NCBI RefSeq assembly: GCF_018717645.1
Contig: NZ_JAFLHG010000011.1
Span: 62,001 to 126,000, forward strand
Direction of reading: 5' to 3'
Source of the DNA: Microbacterium flavum
Lineage (GTDB): Bacteria; Actinomycetota; Actinomycetes; Actinomycetales; Microbacteriaceae
DNA length: 64,000 bases
Part shown: positions 57,488-64,000 of the stretch, piece after piece
Layout: the number at the start of each line of letters is the position of its first letter
Position numbering within the stretch: position 1 is the first letter of the stretch
Program-made: the position numbers and the translations under genes
Notes under the pieces: generated by a model
Database searches by the model: none
Told to the model about the DNA's origin: nothing
The model's input: the letters and a program-made list of their open reading frames with translations, nothing else

Positions 57488-57554
57488 GTGCGTGTAGGCA
57501 GGCAACGCGATGCCGAGACCAGGAGCAGCGTGGGCGGGTGCGAACGCGCCCCTT

Positions 57555-57560
57555 TAGACT
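57555..57560 (+). promoter_or_regulatory. -10 box for the 57567 lipoprotein gene
   Basis: TAGACT ends 6 nt before the GTG. Confidence 0.6.
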
Positions 57561-57566
57561 CGACGC

Positions 57567-58055
57567 GTGCACCGTTCCGTCTCGACGTCCGTCCGGCTCG
57601 CCGCGTCGTGCGCGATCGCGATCAGCGGGATGATGTTCAGCGCGTGCTCTCCGACGCCGGGCCCCGCGCCGGCGGTGACGACGTCCTCGCCGTCGCCGTC
57701 GGCATCGCCGACGCCGACAGGCCCTGTGCTGCTTCCGGAAGGAACCGCGCAGGAGAACCTGCCCTTCTTCACCGCCATCATGAATCAGGTCGCGGCGACG
57801 GAACAGCGGTGGCAGGGTCGGGCCTACGTCGACGCGCTCGTCGCGGCGGGGTTCCCGAAGGACGCCATGGAGCTGACCAACGACCTCACGACCGTCGGGA
57901 ACGGTGCGGATTCGATCCAGTTCTCCGTGCGGTGGTCGGGCGAATGCCTCGTGGGCCAGGTCGGGCCGTCGACACCGACCCCCACCGCGCTCGTCCTGCC
58001 CCAGGTGCCGGGAGGCACGTGCCTAGTCGGTCAGACCCGTCCGATCGACTGGTGA
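57567..58055 (+). CDS. Secreted lipoprotein, function unknown
   Basis: This 162-residue protein has a signal peptide ending in a lipobox (FSAC, cysteine at 27), then a Pro/Ser/Thr linker to about 52, and a small C-terminal domain with a cysteine pair (GECLVG and GTCLVG) that may form a disulfide. It should be lipid-anchored outside the membrane. I do not recognise the family. Its GTG is leaderless; ettA follows 36 nt later with its own -10. Confidence 0.8.
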   Translation: MHRSVSTSVRLAASCAIAISGMMFSACSPTPGPAPAVTTSSPSPSASPTPTGPVLLPEGTAQENLPFFTAIMNQVAATEQRWQGRAYVDALVAAGFPKDAMELTNDLTTVGNGADSIQFSVRWSGECLVGQVGPSTPTPTALVLPQVPGGTCLVGQTRPIDW

Positions 58056-58075
58056 GCCCCGGCGGCGCCGCCGCG

Positions 58076-58081
58076 TAGACT
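58076..58081 (+). promoter_or_regulatory. -10 box for ettA
   Basis: TAGACT ends 9 nt before the ATG. Confidence 0.55.
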
Positions 58082-58090
58082 TGGGCCGTT

Positions 58091-59770
58091 ATGGCCGAAT
58101 ACATCTACTCCATGGTCCGTGCCCGCAAAGCAGTGGGCGAGAAGCTGATCCTCGACGACGTCACGATGTCGTTCCTCCCCGGAGCGAAGATCGGCATGGT
58201 CGGCCCCAACGGCGCCGGTAAGTCGACGATCCTCAAGATCATGGCGGGGCTCGACACGCCCTCCAACGGCGAGGCCAAGCTCACTCCGGGCTTCACCGTC
58301 GGCATCCTGATGCAGGAGCCGGAGCTGGACGAGACCAAGACCGTTCTGGAGAACATCCAAGAGGGCGTCGCGATCAAGGCCAAGCTCGACCGCTTCAATG
58401 AGATCTCGGCGCTGATGGCCGATCCCGACGCCGACTTCGACGCGCTCCTGGCCGAGATGGGCGTCCTCCAGGAGGACATCGACGCTGCCGACGGGTGGGA
58501 TCTCGACTCGCAGCTCGAGCAGGCCATGGATGCGCTTCGCACCCCGCCGGGCGACGAGCCGGTCACCAAGCTCTCCGGTGGTGAGCGCCGCCGTGTCGCG
58601 CTCGCGAAGCTCCTCCTGCAGAAGCCGGACCTCCTCCTCCTCGACGAGCCCACGAACCACCTCGACGCGGAGAGCGTCCTGTGGCTCGAGCAGCACCTCC
58701 AGTCGTACAAGGGCGCCGTCATCGCGATCACCCACGACCGGTACTTCCTCGACAACGTCGCCGAGTGGATCGCCGAGGTCGACCGCGGACGCCTCATCGG
58801 CTACGAGGGCAACTACTCGACCTACCTGGAGAAGAAGGCCGAGCGCCTCGACGTCCAGGGCAAGAAGGACGCCAAGCTCGCGAAGCGACTCAAGGACGAA
58901 CTCGAGTGGGTCCGCTCCTCCGCCAAGGGGCGCCAGACCAAGTCGAAGGCTCGTCTGCAGCGTTACGAGGAGATGGCCGCCGAGGCGGAGCGCACGCGCA
59001 AGCTGGACTTCGAGGAGATCCAGATCCCCGCCGGTCCGCGCCTGGGCAGCGTCGTGATCGAGGCGAAGAAGCTGCAGAAGGGCTTCGGCGACCGTTCGCT
59101 CATCGACGGACTGAGCTTCAGCCTTCCCCCGAACGGCATCGTCGGCGTCATCGGCCCGAACGGCGTCGGCAAGACGACCCTCTTCAAGACGATCGTCGGA
59201 CTCGAGCCGCTCGACGGAGGCGACCTCAAGGTCGGTGAGACCGTCAAGATCAGCTACGTGGACCAGAGCCGCGCGAACATCGACCCGAACAAGACGCTGT
59301 GGGAGGTCGTCTCCGACGGCCTCGACATCATCACCGTGGGCAAGATCGAGATCCCCTCGCGCGCCTACGTCTCCAAGTTCGGCTTCAAGGGACCCGACCA
59401 GCAGAAGAAGGCCGGCGTCCTCTCCGGTGGTGAGCGCAACCGCCTGAATCTCGCGCTCACGCTCAAGGAGGGCGGCAACCTGCTCCTCCTCGACGAGCCC
59501 ACGAACGACCTCGACGTCGAGACCCTGTCCTCACTCGAGAACGCCCTGCTGGAGTTCCCCGGCTGCGCCGTCGTCATCACCCACGACCGGTGGTTCCTGG
59601 ACCGCATCGCGACGCACATCCTCGCGTACGAGGGCACCGAGGAGAACCCCGACCAGTGGTACTGGTTCGAGGGCAACTTCGAGGCGTACGAGGCCAACAA
59701 GATCGAGCGCCTCGGCCCGGACGCGGCCAACCCGCACCGTTCGACGCACCGGAAGCTCACGCGTGACTGA
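58091..59770 (+). CDS. ettA: ABC-F ATPase EttA (energy-dependent translational throttle)
   Basis: EttA binds the ribosomal E site and gates elongation according to ADP/ATP. The 559-residue protein has two ABC domains without membrane parts: Walker A GPNGAGKST near 38 and GPNGVGKTT near 355, with two LSGGER signatures. The linker between them (about 245-325) is rich in Lys and Glu, as in the P-site interaction motif, and an arm lies in the first domain. It is the EttA type by length and motifs. Confidence 0.96.
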   Translation: MAEYIYSMVRARKAVGEKLILDDVTMSFLPGAKIGMVGPNGAGKSTILKIMAGLDTPSNGEAKLTPGFTVGILMQEPELDETKTVLENIQEGVAIKAKLDRFNEISALMADPDADFDALLAEMGVLQEDIDAADGWDLDSQLEQAMDALRTPPGDEPVTKLSGGERRRVALAKLLLQKPDLLLLDEPTNHLDAESVLWLEQHLQSYKGAVIAITHDRYFLDNVAEWIAEVDRGRLIGYEGNYSTYLEKKAERLDVQGKKDAKLAKRLKDELEWVRSSAKGRQTKSKARLQRYEEMAAEAERTRKLDFEEIQIPAGPRLGSVVIEAKKLQKGFGDRSLIDGLSFSLPPNGIVGVIGPNGVGKTTLFKTIVGLEPLDGGDLKVGETVKISYVDQSRANIDPNKTLWEVVSDGLDIITVGKIEIPSRAYVSKFGFKGPDQQKKAGVLSGGERNRLNLALTLKEGGNLLLLDEPTNDLDVETLSSLENALLEFPGCAVVITHDRWFLDRIATHILAYEGTEENPDQWYWFEGNFEAYEANKIERLGPDAANPHRSTHRKLTRD

Positions 59771-60287
59771 CCCTTCGACACGCTCAGGGAGCGGGGCGGC
59801 CTCAGCGTCGGGAGCGGGCGTCCGCATCCATGTCCCGATCCACCTGCGGTGGGGCGACCTGGACGCGTTCAACCACGTCAACAACGCCACGATGCTGAAG
59901 CTGCTCGAAGAGGCGCGCGTGCGCGTCTTCTGGTCGCCGATCGCGGGTGAGGAAGCCCCCGACACCGCCGTCATCGACGCGGGTCTGGATGCCGGTGAGC
60001 TCACCCTCATCGCGCGCCAGGAGATCGAGTACCTCGCCCCCGTGCCGTACCGCCGGGAGCCCCTCGATGTGCAGATGTGGTTCGGCAAGCTCGGCGGCTC
60101 CAGCGTCGAGGTCTGCTACGAGGTCTTCAGCCCCCGCAGCGACGCCGATCAGACGCTGTACGCCCGCGCATCCTCCGCGGTCGTCCTCGTCGACGCCGCG
60201 ACCTTCCGTCCCGTGCGCCTGAGCGAGCGCATGCGCACGGCCTGGGCGCCCTACCTCGGGGAACCGGTCGCGTTCAACCGGCGCTGA
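59763..60287 (+). CDS. Acyl-CoA thioesterase, 4HBT hot-dog family
   Basis: This 174-residue protein has the hot-dog motif RWGDLDAFNHVNNA, with the catalytic Asp of the 4-hydroxybenzoyl-CoA thioesterase group. It probably hydrolyses acyl-CoA. The GTG start overlaps ettA by 8 nt. The first 20 codons are low-complexity and include a TTCGACACGCTCAGGG sequence that resembles a common genomic repeat. Confidence 0.88.
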   Translation: MTDPSTRSGSGAASASGAGVRIHVPIHLRWGDLDAFNHVNNATMLKLLEEARVRVFWSPIAGEEAPDTAVIDAGLDAGELTLIARQEIEYLAPVPYRREPLDVQMWFGKLGGSSVEVCYEVFSPRSDADQTLYARASSAVVLVDAATFRPVRLSERMRTAWAPYLGEPVAFNRR

Positions 60288-60320
60288 CGCGGACGCGGGT
60301 CCTCCCGACCGAAGCGCCTC

Positions 60321-61196
60321 TCACGCCCCGTCGGGGACGCGCACCATGATCTCCTGGGCGACGGTGGCGACCAGGTCGCCCTCCCGCGTGAAGATGCGGC
60401 CCGTCGCGAGCCCTCGCCCGCCACGGGCGCTCGGTGATTCCTGCGCGTAGAGCAGCCACTCGTCGACCCGCGCTGGACGATGCCACCACATGGCGTGGTC
60501 GAGGCTCGCGACCTTCAGACCCGGCTGCGACCACGGCACGCCGTGCGCACGCAGGACGGACTCCTGGATGGTGAGGTCGCTCATATAGGCGAGGACGGCG
60601 CGGTGGACGACGGGATCGTCTCCGATCGGTCGGCGCGTGCGCATCCAGACGTGCTGAGCGGGGACGGGAGCGTCCGGGACCGCGTCGTAGATCGCGCCCT
60701 CCGCGTGGACCACCTCGATCGGGCTGTCGGCGAGAAGTCGTCGGGAGAGCGGATGGACCGTCGCGGCGGAGAGGAGCTCGTCCGGCGGCGTGATTCCGGC
60801 AGGCGGGCTCGCCTGGTGCTCGAGACCCGGATCTTCCCGCTCGAACGAGGCGATCATCGAGAAGATCGGGACGCCGTGCTGATACGCCTGCGTCCGGCGC
60901 GTCGAGAACGACCGCCCGTCGTGGATGCGATCCACCGACAGCGTCAGACCCTGAGCGGCGTCCCCCGGGCGCAGGAAATACCCGTGCATCGAGTGGGGGA
61001 CGCGGTCGTCGCCCGTCGTGCGGTCGGCGGCGATGATCGCCTGCGCCAGCACCTGACCGCCGAAGATCCGCCCCGTGGGCATGGGGTGTGAGCTGCCGGT
61101 GAAGATGTCCTCGGTCGTTCGCGCCTCGCTCGAGGCGAGGTCGAGCACCTCGAGCATCATCGTCACCGGATCGAAGGACGTGTCGCTCTGACCCAC
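60321..61196 (-). CDS. tesB: Acyl-CoA thioesterase II (TesB)
   Basis: The 291-residue protein is a double hot-dog thioesterase acting on medium and long acyl-CoAs. TesB-type motifs are clear: GRIFGGQVLAQAI, HSMHGYFLRPGD, the HDGRSFSTRR segment and the C-terminal SLDHAMWWHRP with the catalytic Asp/Gln/Thr region. GGGAG precedes the GTG. It converges with the other thioesterase, so two acyl-CoA hydrolases lie together. Confidence 0.93.
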   Translation of the reverse strand: MGQSDTSFDPVTMMLEVLDLASSEARTTEDIFTGSSHPMPTGRIFGGQVLAQAIIAADRTTGDDRVPHSMHGYFLRPGDAAQGLTLSVDRIHDGRSFSTRRTQAYQHGVPIFSMIASFEREDPGLEHQASPPAGITPPDELLSAATVHPLSRRLLADSPIEVVHAEGAIYDAVPDAPVPAQHVWMRTRRPIGDDPVVHRAVLAYMSDLTIQESVLRAHGVPWSQPGLKVASLDHAMWWHRPARVDEWLLYAQESPSARGGRGLATGRIFTREGDLVATVAQEIMVRVPDGA

Positions 61197-61237
61197 TGTG
61201 CTCCCGTCGTCGTGCGCCCGTACGGCCGCCCGCTTGG

Positions 61238-61243
61238 TAGTTT
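61238..61243 (+). promoter_or_regulatory. -10 box for the 61251 gene
   Basis: TAGTTT ends 7 nt before the ATG; AGGGCGG between could also help ribosome binding. Confidence 0.5.
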
Positions 61244-61250
61244 AGGGCGG

Positions 61251-61919
61251 ATGCCTCACGACCTCCTCTTCCCCGACGCAGCCACAGCGTCGGACGTCCT
61301 CGTCTTCGCGCAGCGCGCGTCTCGTCTGGGCGAGGGGACGGTGCGATTGAAGGCGCAGGACGGGATCCTCGTCCTGACCACGCCCGTCCTCGCCCCGCGA
61401 ACGCTGCTGGAAGCAGTTCCGACGGTGCTCGGCATGCGCGCGGTCAGCGTCGATCCCGAGCTCGTGTGCGACCTCGTCGTCGACGCCGGCGCGCTGGTGG
61501 CAGCCGACGATGCCGCCGCGATCCGCCTCCCCGCCTCCGCGGTGACGGCACCGTGGGCGGGGATCTCCCCGCCGCGCGCCGGATGGGTGGCGGTCGGGGA
61601 GATCCCCGCCGCCGACCTTGCCACCCGATCGCAGTGGGGCATCGCGGCCGTCGCGGAGGCGGTGCCGACGGATGCCGGGGAGGACGTCGTCCAGACGGTC
61701 CGCGCCGCGGTCTGGGGGGAGGCGGACGACGGGCTCGCCGGGCTGCCGCTGGGCGTCGCCTTCGCCGCCTTCGCCCTCGGCTTCATCGCCGGCGAGGAGC
61801 AGGCGATGATCCGGCGTGCCGGTCCCTGGACGCGGGTGAGCCTCGACCGCGGTCACGTGCTGGTCCGCGACACGGTGCGCAGCGGCTTGACGTCCGTGCG
61901 GACCACCGGCGCCGCCTGA
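61251..61919 (+). CDS. Protein of unknown function
   Basis: This 222-residue soluble protein is rich in Ala, Val and Gly and has no membrane segment or known motif that I recognise. A central GWVAVGEIPAADLATRSQWG segment and a C-terminal GPWTRVSLDRGHVLVRDTVR segment look ordered. The start ATG follows a -10 box; an upstream GTG would add 13 residues. It is divergent from tesB and converges on the FAD dehydrogenase. Confidence 0.75.
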   Translation: MPHDLLFPDAATASDVLVFAQRASRLGEGTVRLKAQDGILVLTTPVLAPRTLLEAVPTVLGMRAVSVDPELVCDLVVDAGALVAADDAAAIRLPASAVTAPWAGISPPRAGWVAVGEIPAADLATRSQWGIAAVAEAVPTDAGEDVVQTVRAAVWGEADDGLAGLPLGVAFAAFALGFIAGEEQAMIRRAGPWTRVSLDRGHVLVRDTVRSGLTSVRTTGAA

Positions 61920-61941
61920 TCCGCACGGGAGGGCCGGCCCC

Positions 61942-63606
61942 TCAGACCGCCGCGGCGGCCGCCCGACCGGCGATGCGTCCGGAGAACAGACATCCGCCGA
62001 CGAAGGTGCCCTCCAGGGCCCGATACCCGTGCATCCCCCCGCCGCCGAATCCCGCCGCCTCGCCGGCTGCGTACAGACCGGGGATCGGCGCGCCGTCCGC
62101 GCCGAGGGCCCGCCCGGACAGGTCGGTCTCGATCCCGCCGAGCGACTTGCGGGTGAGGACGTGGAGCTTCACCGCGATGAGCGGCCCGGCCTCGGGGTCG
62201 AGGATCCGATGGGGTGCTGCGGTGCGGATGAGCCGGTCGCCCCGGTAGGCCCGCGCAGAGCGCAGCATCGCGATCTGGGCGTCCTTCGTGAAGTCGTTGT
62301 CCATCTCGCGATCGCGGGCCTCGACCTCGCGCCGCACGAGGTCGGGGTCGAGCGCCTCGCCGCCGGGCAGCGCCCGCATCCCCGTGATGAGCTCGCCGAG
62401 CGTGCGCCGGACGACGAAGTCGGCGCCGTGGTCCAAGAAGGACTGCACGGGGCCCGCGGCCCCCTTGCCGAGCCTCGAGCGGAGGAGGAGGCGCACATCC
62501 TTCCCCGTCAGGTCGGGGTTCTGCTCGCTGCCGGAGAGTGTGAACTCCTTCTCCACGATCCGCTGCGACAGGACGAACCAGGAGTGGTCGTGACCGGTGC
62601 GGCGCAGGTGCGCGAGCGTGCCGAGCGTGTCGAAGCCCGGAAAGAGCGGAACGGGAAGGCGCGCACCCGTCGCATCCAGCCACACGGACGAGGGCCCGGG
62701 GAGGATGCGGATCCCATGCCCGGGCCAGATGGGGTCCCAGTTCTGGATGCCTTCGACGTAGTGCCACATGCGGTCACCGCCGATGAGGTGCGCGCCGGCC
62801 GCGGCGGAGACGGGTTGCATCGACCCGTCCACGTACGCCGGGACGCCGGTGATCATCGTCGCGGGCGGCGCGCCGAGACGCGCCGGCCACTGTGCGCGGA
62901 CGAGCTCGTGGTTGCCGCCGATCCCGCCGGAGGAGACGACCGTCGCGCCGGCCGTGACGGTGAACTCGCCGACGGGCTCGCGCGACGTCGCCGCGCCGCG
63001 GGGGGCCGCGTCCGGCGCCAGCACCTCGCCGCTCGCGCCGGTGACCGCGCCGTCGGCCGTGGTCAGATGCGTCACCCGATGGCGCGGGAGGATCGTGATG
63101 CGGCCCTGGGCCTCGGCGCTCTCGACGGCGGCGTGGAACGGCGCGACGAGCCCCGGTCCCGTGCCCCACGTGATGTGGAACCGGGGGACGGAGTTCCCCG
63201 GCCCGGTAGCGGTGTACCCGCCGCGCTCGGCCCATCCGACGACGGGGAAGAAGCCGACGCCCTTCTCGCGCAGCCAGGCGCGCTTCTCTCCCGCCGCGAA
63301 CTGGAGGTACGCCTCCGCCCACTGCCGCGGCCACCGATCCTCGTCGCGATCGAAACCGGCGGTGTCGAACCAGTCCTGTCGCGCGAGCTCCAGCGAATCG
63401 TTGATCCCCATTCGGCGCTGCTCGGGGGAGTCGACGAAGAAGAGACCGCCGAACGACCAGAATGCCTGGCCGCCGAGATTGGGTCGCGACTCCTGATCGA
63501 CGATCACGACGCGCTTCCCCTCGGCGGCGGCTCCGGAGGCGGCGACGAGGCCGGCGAGGCCCCAGCCGATCACGAGGACATCCGCGTGGTGGTGCTGCGG
63601 GGGCAT
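61942..63606 (-). CDS. FAD-binding dehydrogenase (fumarate reductase/3-ketosteroid dehydrogenase-like)
   Basis: This 554-residue flavoprotein has a GxGxxG nucleotide site at the start (VLVIGWGLAGLVAA) and the C-terminal FAD-binding segment GLYAAGEAAGFGGGGMHGY. It belongs to the FAD-dependent fumarate reductase/steroid dehydrogenase superfamily, in the group named putative FAD-binding dehydrogenase. Substrate is unknown. The ATG follows GAAGGAG by 5 nt; a longer reading upstream overlaps the globin gene and is rejected. Confidence 0.9.
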   Translation of the reverse strand: MPPQHHHADVLVIGWGLAGLVAASGAAAEGKRVVIVDQESRPNLGGQAFWSFGGLFFVDSPEQRRMGINDSLELARQDWFDTAGFDRDEDRWPRQWAEAYLQFAAGEKRAWLREKGVGFFPVVGWAERGGYTATGPGNSVPRFHITWGTGPGLVAPFHAAVESAEAQGRITILPRHRVTHLTTADGAVTGASGEVLAPDAAPRGAATSREPVGEFTVTAGATVVSSGGIGGNHELVRAQWPARLGAPPATMITGVPAYVDGSMQPVSAAAGAHLIGGDRMWHYVEGIQNWDPIWPGHGIRILPGPSSVWLDATGARLPVPLFPGFDTLGTLAHLRRTGHDHSWFVLSQRIVEKEFTLSGSEQNPDLTGKDVRLLLRSRLGKGAAGPVQSFLDHGADFVVRRTLGELITGMRALPGGEALDPDLVRREVEARDREMDNDFTKDAQIAMLRSARAYRGDRLIRTAAPHRILDPEAGPLIAVKLHVLTRKSLGGIETDLSGRALGADGAPIPGLYAAGEAAGFGGGGMHGYRALEGTFVGGCLFSGRIAGRAAAAAV

Positions 63607-63647
63607 GGCGACTCCTTCGTCGTCCAGAGGGTGGGTCCGTAGGCCCG

Positions 63648-64000
63648 CTAGGGGTGCGGCGTCGGCTCGAAGGTGTTGACCATCGCGAACGCCGCCCGTT
63701 CGAGATAGTCCCACAGCGTGGCCTCGTGCAGGGGCGACAGGCCGAGGCCGTCGACAGCGGCCCGCATGTGCGCGAGCCACCGATCGCGGGCGTCGGGGTT
63801 GACGCGGAACGGGAGGTGGCGCATCCGCAGGCGCGGATGACCGCGCGTTGCGCCGTAGGTCGTCGGCCCGCCCCAGTACTGCTCGAGGAACAGCGTGAGG
63901 CGCTCTGCCGCCGGGCCGAGGTCGTCCTCGGGGTACATCGGCTTCAGCACGTCGTCGGAGGCGACGCCGCGATAGAACGCGTCCACGAGGCGAACGAAGG
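63648..64000 (-). CDS. Truncated haemoglobin, group II (GlbO-like), 5' end outside window
   Basis: About 117 C-terminal residues are visible in a frame that runs off the window edge. They match trHbO: LKPMYPEDDLGPAAERLTLFL, QYWGGPTTYGATRGHPRLRMRH (with the proximal His in the latter) and a C-terminal Trp helix. Such proteins bind oxygen and detoxify NO. The gene ends in TAG 42 nt before the FAD dehydrogenase, so they may be co-transcribed. Start and heme-distal residues are outside the window. Confidence 0.9.
   Translation of the reverse strand, partial: FVRLVDAFYRGVASDDVLKPMYPEDDLGPAAERLTLFLEQYWGGPTTYGATRGHPRLRMRHLPFRVNPDARDRWLAHMRAAVDGLGLSPLHEATLWDYLERAAFAMVNTFEPTPHP

Overview
The window is chromosomal DNA from a high-GC actinobacterium, most likely a member of the Microbacteriaceae close to Microbacterium (my inference from gene content, gene order and codon use; no database was searched). 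Support comes from the strong G/C third-position bias, the GatCAB, GlgE and NnaR systems, and many start codons that sit 6-9 nt behind a TANNNT -10 box. I see no insertion sequence, prophage, CRISPR array or rRNA. The two tRNAs are His(GTG) and Arg(TCT).

Layout. 1-14275: the usual rimM-trmD-rplS ribosomal block is interrupted on both sides of trmD by nitrate assimilation genes. These are a 1,396-residue nitrate reductase with a fused flavin reductase, a NarK transporter, and an overlapping nirB-nirD-cobA-nnaR operon; map and a membrane protein follow. 14446-20395: lepB-rnhB, a DUF2469 gene, a YraN-comM-dprA operon and xerC. 20428-26804: a DUF3060 lipoprotein, an M23 peptidase, then rpsB-tsf-pyrH-frr-cdsA and a DivIVA-like gene. 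26879-32609: cell-envelope and hypothetical genes, an AI-2E-type permease and a thioredoxin-TPR protein. 32631-38956: glgX-glgE-glgB. 39035-49615: cysteine desulfurase, mnmA, ligA, an acyl-CoA ligase and gatCAB. 49680-53905: dinB, a GerW-like gene, orn, tRNA-His, a zincin-clpS-DUF2017 operon and tRNA-Arg. 54007-64000: a yczE/yczR pair, ssb, ettA, two thioesterases, an FAD dehydrogenase and the 3' part of a truncated haemoglobin gene.

How genes work together. Nitrate enters through NarK, is reduced by the flavin-linked reductase, and nitrite is reduced to ammonium by NirBD. NirB needs siroheme, made by the cobA product in the same operon, and NnaR is the probable regulator. Three-block sequences with identical spacing lie upstream of narK and nirB, and a GlnR-like half-box lies at the nitrate reductase start.

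The most unusual signal is a two-part element, TCCCCAGCG-N18-TCCACAGATCG, found three times with all 20 bases and the spacing identical. The copies lie upstream of YraN-comM-dprA, of ssb and of the M23 peptidase gene. Two of these targets handle incoming DNA in transformation and one is a wall-hydrolase relative, so I propose a promoter or operator of a competence-type regulon. I know of no described equivalent in this group.
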